A DNA stretch of 64,000 nt from assembly GCA_027627225.1 (NCBI GenBank), contig CM051032.1:60758137-60822136 (forward strand), written 5' to 3'. Made by a program: the position numbers and the translations under genes. Numbering within the stretch: the stretch's first letter is position 1; each line of letters starts with the position of its first letter. The notes below the pieces were generated by a model that did no database searches, was not told the DNA's origin, and saw only the letters and a program-made list of their open reading frames with translations. Shown in pieces: positions 11,801 to 21,300 of this stretch. Source of the DNA: Congeria kusceri. Its lineage: Eukaryota > Mollusca > Bivalvia > Myida > Dreissenidae.

Positions 11801-14800
11801 CTATGGATGGTAAGAATTCAAGATTTCATTATTAATTCAAATGATATAATAATATTTATTGTAAAAAATATTACAATATCATAAAGTAATATTTATTTGT
11901 TCATATTTTAACATATAATCTTACATAATCATGATATGTGTTACATTTATATTATAATATAAACGTATAAATTTATTATAATCTGAATGGGAGTTTCTCA
12001 TATGCTGCAAATCTTGTCGAATATTAAATATTGTTTTTATTTTACAGGCAAATGCTCTCCTAAAAGAAAAAAAGCTCGTAGAAAAACGAAAATCCCGTCA
12101 GGCAGTGGAGATTCGAATCCAGGAAGTTCTGGGGACACTTACGGCGATCCGGATGACCCTGATGAGCACAGCAATGAAGATGGTGCGACTGGCAGATCCA
12201 GTTACTGTTTTATGACACCTTGTGTCACAGTGTCGCAATAACTTGTGTGTGGACATGGTCAGGAGCCTTCGGAATACAATGCCCCAACCAGGAAAAAGGT
12301 TTATAAACGCTTTTGGAGAGAAATTGACAATTTGAATGGGTGGAATCTACCCGCATACATAAACGAGAAGATGAAAATGCACAGAATGAAAATATTGTAT
12401 ACTGGAAACAGGAAATAATGCCTGAATGTGTTCTTGTATTTGTTAGAGGATTGTATCCTAACCCAGATGGGCAACCATATATGGGTCATAAATGGTTGTA
12501 AAATGTAAATAAACATGAATTTAAAAATAATCCAAAGATGTTATTTCATATTCCTGTTAGGTAAATTCAAAATAAATTGAGCTGTCCATCATAACATAAA
12601 CATAACATCTCCTGGATACTCATTCCATTCAAGTTTATACATTGGCCTACATAGTATCAACATACCAAGTTACCTCAGCGTGTTGCAGTACAGGGGTCAG
12701 TGCTATGGGTCAGCCGATCATTATCAAGCAATAAACGTCAATCTCCTAGAGTTTACCAGGAAAACCAATGTCGGTCTTTAAGTTTATTTCTTAGAAAATC
12801 AAATATGTACTACTAGTATTTTCATAGTAATCATTAAACACGACCAATTCACGAATGTAAAGCCATTTACTATGCTGATCATGAAACATTACAATTAAAT
12901 GTTACCGATCCATTTGCCACAGTGTTAAAAAAAATGAGGCGTGTCGTGAGAAACTCGTGCTTAATGCATGTGCGTAAACGATAAATCCACTGTAGGCTAA
13001 TCCGGGACGATATTTCTGCCTGCAGTGGATTTATGTTAAGAAGAGACTACACAGAAACAGAAAATGCCATAAAAGCGGAAAGTGTCGTCCTGGATTAGCC
13101 TGTGCGGACTGCACAGGTTAATCCGGGACGACACTTTACGCACATCCATTAAGCCCGGGTTTCCCACGACACGCCTCAAATGTGCGGAAAAATATCATGT
13201 ACCAGTATCATTGGCCGTGTACATATACGTATTGCTGTTGCAGATGGCTGTTCATTATTGACCACAACGGCAACTGCGGGACGTTCCTCAAATACCGTGA
13301 CGTCAACATGATCCAGGTGACGTCACAAGCCAATTTCGACACGGAGCCCATGAGGAAAGCACTCATGGGCAGTCTCAAGTAGGGCACTTATACTGTATAA
13401 CTTGTTATAGCATTATATATATTATGCATTATGATCATTTCGGCAATTAATGACTGAAGTATTCAAATTACGCTTCACTGTGGCGAAACCACAATGTCAA
13501 AAAAACGTACATGTATATTATGAAAGCCTGGCAAAATTAATATATTCTTACAGTGTTTTGTCCAGTTCGTCTGGGTAAATTAAGTAATTTTTTTAAATTT
13601 TTATTTCTCTTCAATGTCTATATAAATTAAAGAGACCTATTTACAGAAACGTTCATTGGAAATAGTGTGTTGTCATGGAATAAGCTTCGATTGTAATGGG
13701 TATAATTATAAAGCCTTCGTAAGTCGAAACGATAGGACACGAGAAATACTGGTATATATCAATATTTGTGAAAACACTTGTACTAACCGGTATATGACTC
13801 GACAAATACATGACAGTTTACGTGCGACAGCATTGCCTCGTGGTTAGCATATAATAGATGGACTTTTGATTTGGGGTCGTAGGTTCGAGCCCCAATGGAG
13901 GCATTACAAATTTTGCTTGTTTTGCTTTTCTTCTTAGAAAATTCGAGTTAATCAGTCCACATGCTTTTGTTTTATGACGTTTTTTTCAAAACAAACATAA
14001 AAAAACCCACTAAGAATAAGTCATTTTAAGTAAATTATCCAACTTGTGTACTTTATAAAGGTTCGGTAAGCCGGCTATTCTGGACATCAGCGACGCTGAC
14101 CAGGACAAGATACTAGACCTGGCGCGGGAGAAATACAACCAGATCTACCCGGAATGCTGGGCGGACGTCATGGACCATTCAATCATGAAAGACGAGAACA
14201 AGTGAGCGGAGATGTATAGATGTCTCATTTATGGTGGCATATTTCTGCATAACATACGATAACCAGATACCTTTCAAGTTTAACAAATTTTCACGAAAAC
14301 TTGAAAAACTTTCGCGAAAACTCGAAATTTACGAACATTTCCAACGTGTTGAGAAAATATTTAGCTTTTGGCAAAAAATGTTAACGTAAAATTTTCCATG
14401 TAATATGGCGACCGCATACAGGAGTAAAGTGGACACACAATGTTTTCATGAAAACTGCGTATATTTTCACGACAGGTTGACAACTTTTCTTAAAAATTAG
14501 TCAACATTTCACGAGAGATATCAGGGCGCGCATTAACCAACCCATTCTTACACTTAAGAATACAGAATAGACTTAGACTCAAGAAATAATACTTCTGCGT
14601 ATGCAAATATGCCGGGTACCAATGTTGTATGCAAATATGCCGGGTACCAATGTTGTTTATGTTAATAATCAACCGTCTAAATAAAGAATGCTAAAATTAT
14701 TGTTGGTGGAAACCAAGTAGAATTGAAATTAACAGCCTTTTTTGGACAGAACAGTTTCAAGAATATTTCTTTATTCTTAAGTCTTCAGTCTAAGAATCGG

Positions 14801-15642
14801 TTGGTGAATACGGGCCCTGGGGCCATATTCCAGAAACATCTTAAGTTTATCTTAAAATATTTTCACTTCATTTCCAAATTTTGTTAAGTAATATTTTAAA
14901 ACTACATGTGTACACATAAATTAATGATTCCAATTACAGTTAAGTAATAAGTAGTTAATAAAACGTTGATAATTAGTGAACATTTAACAGAATTTCATGT
15001 ATGCATAGACTAAAATGCTTAAGAAAAATGACGATTTTAAGGCTTAAGATGCGATTTCACTTAAGATGTTTCTGGAATACGATCTCTGTTACCGTACGCA
15101 GAAGTTCGCCATCATACTCAGTGCAAACATGTGTCAACTCAATGGCTGTGTTTCGTATAAGTCACCCCAAAACTTTGCACGAAGTTTTCTGGGGAAGTTG
15201 GAAATGAACAAGTGAACAAGCGATTATTGGTTTCTTCTGAAGAACATGTAAATCATGTTCCTATCGACTCCCTTTGTTACATAAAATTTCATTTGAGGAT
15301 TTTATAAATCAGGAATAATTTTTTCAAGAACATATCCCGGAACACGTTTCCACTATCAGCCGTTTTATCTTTTAGTTCTTACATGTGGTTGACTTCAACG
15401 ACTACAGAAACAAAAAGACACATGCAAATATTTGTGAAAGAAAAAATAAATGGCATTACTATACATTCAACTTGTTTTCTCTCGTGCTCACCAGGTGGGG
15501 TAAACTGTACCGGCCCAACGACCCGGACGATTACAAGAACGAGTTCGATTACCGTGCAGACCAGTTCCAGTTCATTGTTCTGACCAACCTTGACCCCGCC
15601 TCCACCGCCATGGAAAACTTCTTCCCCGTCATTGTCAACTAG
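5810..15642 (+). CDS. Gene A: IQANK1-like / dynein-AAA-like C-terminal domain protein, 5 exons, 232 aa
   Basis: Coding exons are 5810-5975, 7689-7797, 13244-13378, 14061-14201 and 15495-15642. All introns are GT-AG and the phases fit exactly (166+109+135+141+148 = 699 nt, 232 aa plus TAG). Residues 1-60 are low complexity, rich in Lys, Ala, Pro and Thr. From about residue 61 (VLVPEEIGLKEIANVL) the chain is well ordered, with RWLFIIDHNGNCGTFLKYRD, then FGKPAILDISDADQDK, and it ends FFPVIVN. The WxxxIDxxGxxxxFLKY...FGKPxxLD arrangement resembles the C-terminal module of IQ-motif/ankyrin protein IQANK1 and the dynein heavy chain AAA segment with a WPLxIDPQGQ motif. No IQ motif or ankyrin repeats are present, so this is a short form. 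The start is the first ATG of an open exon; the -3 base is A. Structure is confident; the name is tentative and the function unknown. Confidence 0.85.
6041..6461. mobile_element. TIR element in gene A intron 1 (AACCAGATA ends, copy 1)
   Basis: It begins TAACCAGATAC and ends TATCTGGTTATC, an inverted pair. The inside is full of TTTCGCGAAAA and TTCACGAAA motifs. A shorter, diverged copy lies in gene A intron 4 at 14259-14525. It is non-coding and looks like a MITE. Confidence 0.65.
6584..6881 (+). mobile_element. tRNA-derived SINE (family A) in gene A intron 1
   Basis: The head is a tRNA-like sequence (6588-6662) with A box TAGCTCAGTTGGTAG and B box GGTTCGATTCC. A ~180 bp body with TCTCCCCCTATCTCTGATTC and ACTGGTAAACCAGCTTACCC follows, then an A-rich tail with AAAC repeats. 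The flanks carry an 11 bp target duplication, AGAAATTGATT, at 6573-6583 and 6882-6892, as expected for LINE-mediated insertion. A second copy lies on the - strand at 59487-59752. Confidence 0.9.
7829..8286 (+). mobile_element. Short tandem-structured element (GTGAGCTTTTGTGG family)
   Basis: It starts GCTCAGGTGAGCTTTTGTGG and finishes CTCACGTGAGCGACATAGGGCC. The interior has a ~140 bp unit (TGTGAACACTCTAGAGGCCAC, GAAACTGGGTCATGTGG, AAAACTAGGTCACTAGGGCAAATT) repeated about 2.5 times. It lies in gene A intron 2. The long element at 49190-50745 has the same kind of ends and architecture but different internal units. ORFs across it are repeat translations. Confidence 0.75.
8600..8608. repeat. Left target site duplication of the 8609-12776 transposon
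   Basis: TTAAGTTTA (TTTAAGTTTA if base 8599 is counted) directly precedes the left inverted end and is repeated exactly at 12777-12786 directly after the right end. Confidence 0.85.
9630..11330 (-). pseudogene. Frameshifted DDE/D-type transposase of the 8609-12776 element
   Basis: Read from 11330 downward, the conceptual product begins MSLKDVTNIQVGENEFK and passes through frames broken by 1-base shifts near 11130, 10520, 10330 and 9775. Four segments are recognisable: IPIMTDARHHCRKN (about 10560-10600), HTHDRNLSVNKSIR (about 10375-10420), ERWHATKPVTQGMKKI (about 10295-10345) and YIESFNN (about 9945-9965). The order D...D...E (TDAR, HDRN, IESF) is what a DDE catalytic triad would look like; this is inferred from spacing and motif style, not from a match. 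The C-terminus is acidic (DDIDHYEEESDNE) and ends at 9630. One frameshift falls at a homopolymer near 9775. The element is probably immobile unless other copies supply transposase. Confidence 0.8.
11711..12510 (+). pseudogene. Second gene of the 8609-12776 transposon (divergent, broken)
   Basis: A first exon-like stretch (11711-11809) encodes MATRQITLELTTEQ and ends at a good donor (ATG|GTAAGA). An acceptor TTTTACAG lies at 12047. Beyond it one frame reads KCSPKRKKARRK followed by a Gly/Ser/Asp/Pro-rich acidic stretch, then CVTVSQ, an in-frame TAA at about 12239, and continues VCGHGQEPSEYNAPTRKK and REIDNLNGWNLPAYI. After a frame shift near 12415 it reads MPECVLVFVRGLYPNPDG and YMGHKW. The Cys/His-containing tail could be a zinc-binding accessory domain; this is inference. 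Splice phase and frame of the second exon are ambiguous, so this is annotated as a remnant. Confidence 0.6.
12936..13177. mobile_element. GAGGCGTGTCGTG MITE, copy 1 (gene A intron 2)
   Basis: Left end GAGGCGTGTCGTGAGAAAC, right end CCCACGACACGCCTC. Just inside each end is a nested palindrome region (GATTAGCCTGTGCGGACTGC then ACAGG.TAATCC on the right). It is the first of seven copies in the window. There is no ORF; it lies 67 bp upstream of gene A exon 3. Confidence 0.9.
13626..14030. mobile_element. Probable diverged TIR/tRNA-like element in gene A intron 3
   Basis: It begins TTAAAGAGACCTATTTACAGA, like the TTAAAGGGACCTGTTCACAG ends of the 2249-2760 family, and contains a tRNA-like core at 13830-13904. 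The right end is not clearly preserved; AAGTCATTTTAAG near 14030 is only a weak mirror. Confidence 0.45.
13830..13904 (+). other. tRNA-like core, not a functional tRNA
   Basis: GCCTCGTGGTTAGCA (A box-like) and AGGTTCGAGCCCC (B box) are present, with an acceptor-like GCATTGCCTC/ATGGAGGCA pair that is only partly complementary. The anticodon arm GATGGAC/TTTTGAT is poor. It is treated as a SINE/TIR element component. Confidence 0.55.
14259..14525. mobile_element. AACCAGATA element, copy 2, in gene A intron 4
   Basis: It starts TAACCAGATACCTTTCAAG and contains the TTCACGAAAACTTG and TTTCGCGAAAAC motifs of the copy at 6041-6461. The right end decays around TTTCACGAGAGATATC. Confidence 0.55.
14820..15083. 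mobile_element. GGGGCCATATTCCAGAAACATC MITE, copy 1 (gene A intron 4)
   Basis: The left end GGGCCATATTCCAGAAACAT is mirrored by AAGATGTTTCTGGAATACGA on the right. The second copy at 54317-54573 has the same ends and internal phrases (ATTAATGATTCCAATTACAG, TAATTAGTGAACATTT). Confidence 0.85.
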
Positions 15643-16308
15643 TGACCCCCGCATATATCGCCATGGAAAACTACTTCCCCGTCATTTCCAACCTGTGACT
15701 ATGGCCCCATCGCCATGGAAAACTTCTTCCCCATCATTGCCAACTAGTGACCCCGCCTCCACCGCCTTGGAAAAATACTTCCCCGTCATTGCCAACTAGT
15801 GACTCCCACCTCTACCGCCATGGAAAACTTCTTCCCCGTCATTGCCAACAAGTGACTCCGCCTCTACCGCCTTAGAAAACTACTTCCCCGTCATTGCCAA
15901 CTAGTGACCCTGCCTCCACCGCCTTGGAAAACTACTTCCCCATCATTGCCAACTAGTGACTCCGCCTCTACCGCCATGGAAAACTTCTTCCCCGTCATTG
16001 CCAACTAGTGACCCCGCCTCCATCGCCTTGGAAAACTTCTTCCCCGTCATTGCCAACTAGTGTTCCCGCCTCCATCGCCTTGGGAAACTTCTTCACCGTC
16101 ATTGCCAACTAGTGACTCCGCCTCCACCGCCTTGGAAAACGTCTTCCCCGTCATTGCCAACTTGTTACTCCGCCTCTACGGCCATGGAAAACTACTTACC
16201 CATCATTGTCAACTAGTGACCCCACCTCTACCGCCATGGAAAACTTCTTATCCGTCATAGTCAACTAGTGACCACTCCTCTACCGCCATGGAAAACTTCT
16301 TCCCCGCT
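15588..16308 (+). repeat. 52 bp minisatellite derived from the 3' end of gene A's coding sequence
   Basis: The last codons of gene A (PASTAMENFFPVIVN then TAG) are part of the first unit. About 13 further copies follow without a gap, each with GCCATGGAAAACTTCTTCCC (or GCCTTGG/TACTTCC variants) and GTCATTGCCAACTAGTGAC. The repeat of the AACTAG position is at 15640, 15693, 15745, 15797, 15850, 15902, 15954, 16006, 16058, 16110, 16162, 16214 and 16266: period 52, twice 53. Fifty-two is not a multiple of three, so later units are out of frame, but the true stop at 15640 protects the protein. The array forms the start of the 3' UTR. Confidence 0.95.
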
Positions 16309-16775
16309 TTGTGTTGTCATGTTTTGCAATTTTTACCTGGTTGCAATTGTGGTCGGCAAAATCCTGGAATAACTCCAATCACATACGTATCAGCACAGTG
16401 ATTTATTTGGCATTCTTTAATATGCATGTGTTCCCTTACATAATTAAAAAGGAAATAATCAAATTTATGCAACATTACCATGTTAATTCTAAACACAAAT
16501 ATTTTTCAAGTTAATGTGTGTGCATATATTTCTTTTATAAAGTGTTAATATTTGTAAATATAATGTAATATAATAAATGAATGCCACTAAGAAAATATGA
16601 CAATTATGATGCAGCACTTACAATGAAAAATTGTACATGTAAAACTCTGTTTGATAAACAAGAATCAGTATTGTGTGGAGATATTCCTGGATTATGCCTC
16701 AATTTCAATATTATTATCAATAGCGCAATGCAGTTTCTTGTTTTATTTTCAGTCTTAACTTAAAGCAACTTTGCT
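16309..16775. other. Presumed gene A 3' UTR/3' flank
   Basis: AT-rich sequence after the 52 bp array. AATAAA-type signals occur (for example TATAATAAATGAATG near 16570), consistent with polyadenylation of gene A in this stretch, though the exact site cannot be fixed from sequence alone. Confidence 0.4.
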
Positions 16776-16985
16776 CACAGTATTTTATGCATTATTTACA
16801 CCTATTGCACTGATAATATGTCACGTCTTTGGACCGGCAGAATCAGGTTTCCAAACAATGAATCTGGTGCAATGAAATAGCCAAATGCGTTTGAGTTCGC
16901 ATGCTGAAAGACAATAAAATAATTTTTTAAGATCTGCATTTTATATGTATTGAACATGCTTTTGTGACAAAGTGCATTGTGAATT
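16776..16985. repeat. Segmental duplication, copy 2 of the INIP last-exon block
   Basis: The block runs from TATGCATTATTTACA through the exon to GCATTTTATATGTATT and GCTTTTGTGACAA, matching 18131-18345 in the same order with substitutions and small indels. It includes flanking intron and 3' sequence. Confidence 0.85.
16802..16903 (-). pseudogene. Decayed duplicate of the INIP last exon
   Basis: Preceded (on the - strand) by an intact acceptor TGTCTTTCAG, this exon reads HANSNAFGYFIAPDS and then LFGNLILPV, matching the genuine last INIP exon at 18165-18266 almost residue for residue. A 19 nt deletion then removes the LPRFD codons and shifts the frame, giving QRRDILSVQ and a TAG at 16804-16802. 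The similarity continues upstream into the intron and downstream past the stop, so this is a genomic segmental duplication, not a retrocopy. It lies 1.3 kb downstream of the real exon in the same orientation, so it could still be reached by readthrough splicing. Confidence 0.88.
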
Positions 16986-17084
16986 TAAATTGAACATTTC
17001 ATGAATAAAAAAGTAAGAGTGTACAGAAGAACTGCTTTGCTCTTTTAACTAAGAGAATAAATAATTACATCATAGAGTTGTTTG

Positions 17085-17410
17085 GGACGATAATCATGCA
17101 TTTTCTCCAATTTGGAGCGAAATTTTAATTGTTCGTCTTCGGTAGGCATTTTTATGGTTATTTTTTTATAATGAGTGTGGGTTTTTGGACGGGGCTTTAA
17201 GTAAAGGAAAACAGTATCTCAACGCCACAATTTATTATTTTTATATGAGCCAATCATGCGACTGTTTGCGCCATGCAGTGTAAAATGATACTTTCCTACA
17301 AATAAATATTATTTTACATGCAGTTTATGCTAATATTATTGCAGTTTATAATCTAAATACAATTGGGAGCAATATATTCGAATACAATTCATATCCAATA
17401 TTTATTAAAA
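17085..17410 (+). repeat. Dispersed repeat, partner of 3899-4262
   Basis: Shares TTCGTCTTCGGTAGGCATTT, GGGGCTTTAAG, CTTTCCTACAAATAAAT and AGCAATATATTCGAAT with the first copy, in the same orientation. Confidence 0.6.
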
Positions 17411-18130
17411 AAGGCGACACTTCTGCATACTTCCGGACCCAGGATTATTGTCCTTCTGTTTCTGTTAATTAAATTTGCCTATTCGAGTTTTGTTTTTCAT
17501 CTTAACCGTTATTTGCATGGGTTATTTACAGTAACGTCCAAAGCAATTCCACAAAATAATATACACATAATTACCAGATACAAGTGTTGTGTTTCGACTA
17601 CCTCAGTTATAACACAGTTCTTTCTCTTTTATGAACTCACATTCCTTATTTCATATTATATACTTGATATAAATTTACAATTAACTATCGTTTCTTCAAC
17701 AACAGATCTGACACAGTGCTAGAAAATTGTATTGATGTAAAAGTGGGACATCTAAATTTAAGGTTGAACATGATGAAAATGGGTTAGAAAACAGTATGCT
17801 CCTAAACGCAGGACTTTTAACTTGAAACTTATCATGGCAAAAATGGATTGAAACACTTTATACATACCTAAAGTGGGACATCTTATACAGATTGTGATGA
17901 AAATGGCCAATAAAACTGTACATGGCTAGATACGGCACAAACCATCAGTGAAGCTATGTATCACCATTTCTAACATTCAATAAGTTGCAAAAGTGTTGTT
18001 GATACTTGTAAAATAATGTGACAAACACATGTAAAATAGTGTGACCACAAAGTATTTCACAAATGATACGCATTCCTCGAAGATTCAAGACACAGTGACC
18101 CTAAATGATGCGGTCTAAGAGTGTCAGTTC
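17411..18130. other. No gene recognised between the two INIP last-exon copies
   Basis: AT-rich. The phrase AAAGTGGGACATCT recurs at about 17740 and 17870, with AACATGATGAAAATGGGTTAG and similar phrases, suggesting a short degenerate duplication. A 119-codon + strand ORF (17363-17722) is hydrophobic by chance AT composition and has no recognisable domain. Confidence 0.35.
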
Positions 18131-18345
18131 ATGCATTATTTACAACTATTGCACTGACAGTGTATCACGTCTTTGGAATATCAAATCTTGGTAAGACCGG
18201 CAGAATCAGGTTTCCAAACGATGAATCTTGTGTGATGAAATAGCCACATGAGTTTGAGTTCGCATGCTGAAAGGCAATTATAAAACAAGTCGTAAAGAGA
18301 TGCATTTTATATGTATTAATTACGCTTTTGTGACAACGTCCACTG
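18131..18345. repeat. Segmental duplication, copy 1 (block carrying the true INIP last exon)
   Basis: Matches 16776-16985 over the exon, about 80 bp of the preceding intron and about 30 bp past the stop. This copy keeps the intact reading frame. Confidence 0.85.
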
Positions 18346-21300
18346 TGAATTTTAATTACACATTTATTGGATAAGAAACAAGATTCTGTGTTGATAAACA
18401 CACATGCCCCGGTTGGTGCTGGGTAGCCCGTTTCTTAGTCCAAATTAGGTCATGGTCAAAGTGAGGTTGGGTGATATGGGTGGACTGGGAAGAGCCATAA
18501 GTAACAACTGTGTAAATATCTAAGTGTTGTAGTAAGCGGTGTTGGTGGTAGACGAAACGGTAAAATCTAGTTAACCAAGAAATGGAACTTTTGAATTATT
18601 ATAAGTACAAATTAGGTCAAGGTCAAAGTAAGGTTGGGTGATATGAGTGGATAGGGAATGGTCATAAGCAACAACTGTGTAAGTATCAAAGTGTTGCAGT
18701 AAGCGGTGTTGGTGCTAGACGAAACGGTAAAATCTTCTTAACCGTGTCACGGACGGAAGGACAGAAAGACGGAAGGACGGACAGGACAATCACTATATGC
18801 CTCCTGCATATTAAGATGCCGGGGGAATAAATAGTATGAGTTCACGGAAGAACTACTACACTCCTTTAACTAAGAGAATAAATAATAACAAACTACAATC
18901 ATTCCTTTTACTGTAAATAGGCTCTGTTCACTGCATTACAAAATTCTTTACATTTAAGAAATAATTTGTTAATTAGTTGTTAATCGGCTAATAAACAACG
19001 ATTTGGAGTTCTGATGCATCTGAATTAAACCACGAGGACGTTAGCCCGAGTTGTTTAATATACCACATCAGAACAACAAATCATTGTTAATTAGCTGTTA
19101 AACAACGATTATGTAAAAAATTATTTCGATTCTAACATTACTTGACGAAATTTTCTGCAATTTCAATGCGAACTTTATTTTACAGATTGGGAACTATTTT
19201 TTGGGGTTGTTTATTGGTAGTTAACAACGGTGAATTTTTTTCTTTGTCTATAGAAAACTCTGCGCATGGCATGTTAGAATCTTTCTTTAATAATGCACAC
19301 AAAATAAGATAAACCTGAAAAGGTTAAATCTGTTTTTAGGTATCTGACAAGATATCAAAACCCTATAAAGCTTTTTTACTAGAATTCGTACACGATACCA
19401 AATCATTCAAATCAAACCTAGTCTTAACTTAAGATATTAACCAATTCAAAGCTGATATGGAACAATCAATTTCATTGGTCCATATTTTAAGTTAAGTTAA
19501 ACTTGTGTAGCCATATGGCCATATACCTTATACTAGTAATTGGTTCAAGAATACGTACAAGATTCCAAAATCCTTCTAAACCACTACAAAACCATTTATA
19601 TTCTAGAATTTTGTAATGACAATTTTGAGGACACTTAAAATTCATAGATTTCAAATTTCAAACAAACACTATTTTTGAGCATATACGATGTGGACACAAG
19701 TCGGTAACAATGTACAATTATATTTTTACACAATGATAAAATAATAGGACAAAATTAGCTCCATCAAATTTGCTATTATCTTTTTGATTATTTATTTGAA
19801 AAATACCAGAAATTTTATATTTTGTCCTTGTCACAAGAAACCATAAAACTATTGACAGGCAGACATGACGCACAGGCAATACGTTGTAACCGACTTCCCA
19901 CCCCGTGAATTGGAGCATTGTAATCGCTATTTATAGAGCGTGTCGCTTATATAGGCTTAACAAAATAGTTATTTCATTATGTGAATGAATAGAACATTCT
20001 GATAATGACATACAATGAGTAAATTGTTCAGTTCTAGTGTGTACGTGGATAATATGTTTTTAACTTTATTTTAACTGCTTATGTAAACAATTATGTAAAT
20101 TTTAAACCCCAAAAGTATGCAACAATTATTGGTATACATTAAACCATTGTTTAAGTTTGCATTCCCTAAAAATAGAAAATTTGCGCAATTCTATTGGCAT
20201 TCAATTTTCCCGCTGCATAATTATAGCAAGAAATCTAGGTCAAAAGTGATCTTAGTCAGCCATGCAGAAAAAATTGGAAACTGTTTTTATAATACATACA
20301 AAGAACCAATTTGAAAGTTTTCTTTAAGTTTATTTATGGATAGAGGCCAATATCAACCTGCAAGGCTGCTCTCTGTGCAGGGTTCATAGGCTGTGTCTCT
20401 GGTAACACCTGTAACATTTATATTACGCTTCAAACAAAATGCTAATAAGGTTTTAATAAATATAAAAGTGAGTGAGTAAAGTGTTTGTTTATTATAGTGT
20501 CTGCCCTCACGATTAAGGGCCAGCCAGTTTTGACTTATGAGACACCATTTACTGATAAACATCATTACTCCAGATTCCTATCCTATATGCCCGGCGCTTT
20601 GCAGGAAGGCAATAGGTACCCTTCGATTTAACTAGCTGCTGGGTAAGAAACCGGCCATATCAGAACAAGCCCTGTGCGAGACATATACCTTCCCGCTCCG
20701 TAAATGAACGCAGTAACCACTAGGCCACAGAGACGGTAATATATGTAAAGAAGAAAACTAACAACCAACAAGTTGTTTTTCGCAGCATAGCAGGGGCCTT
20801 ATAAAGGTGTTGTACCATTCTTAATTTCTTGAAAATGGTTAACTTTCTCAAAAACATTTAGTTAAAAACCTGCTCTATTTGCTCCACTTAGCCTAGACCA
20901 CCGTCCTAAAACCTCTGAAAAAGGCCCTGCCACCAAAGTAACATAATTTGTGCACATTTATTCAAATCATTATTGAAATACAGTATGCAAATTTTAAAAT
21001 GAAAATGTCTAAACCAGACAAAAAATACTCGTATATAACCAAAGGAGCTGGCTTTGAGGTATATACATACAGAGAGCTTAGCATTTGATTCACTGTTAAT
21101 TCTACATTCAGCGTACCATTGCCTGGGAGGTGCTTGGTTGTACAGGTACTACAGCAGTTGACGACAAACCACTGAAATGTACATGGAGGTCACTGAGGGG
21201 AGAACACACTTCCAATATGCAAGAAATTTAATACATGTATTACAGTTGCAGAGGGTATTGAATGGAGAACACATTTCAAATGTGAAAGATATTTAATATT

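Larger units (their letters stand above)
8609..12776. mobile_element. Complete DNA transposon, 4168 bp, with two divergent broken genes, in gene A intron 2
   Basis: The left end GACCGACATTCGTTTTCC continues for 25 bp that match the inverted right end with one mismatch. After 8 unmatched bases both ends again share GATTGAC, giving an imperfect 40 bp TIR. A 10 bp duplication (TTTAAGTTTA) flanks both ends. Inside are a transposase-like pseudogene on the - strand (9630-11330) and a second, spliced-looking gene fragment on the + strand (11711-12510), arranged head to head. A 9-10 bp target duplication is usual for MULE-type elements and 8 bp for hAT/P-type; the transposase does not show the motifs I associate with either, so the superfamily is left open. 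Confidence 0.85.

Noticed and set aside
17363..17722. 119-codon hydrophobic ORF
   Set aside because: Starts within a dispersed repeat and owes its hydrophobicity to AT-rich composition; no family resemblance.
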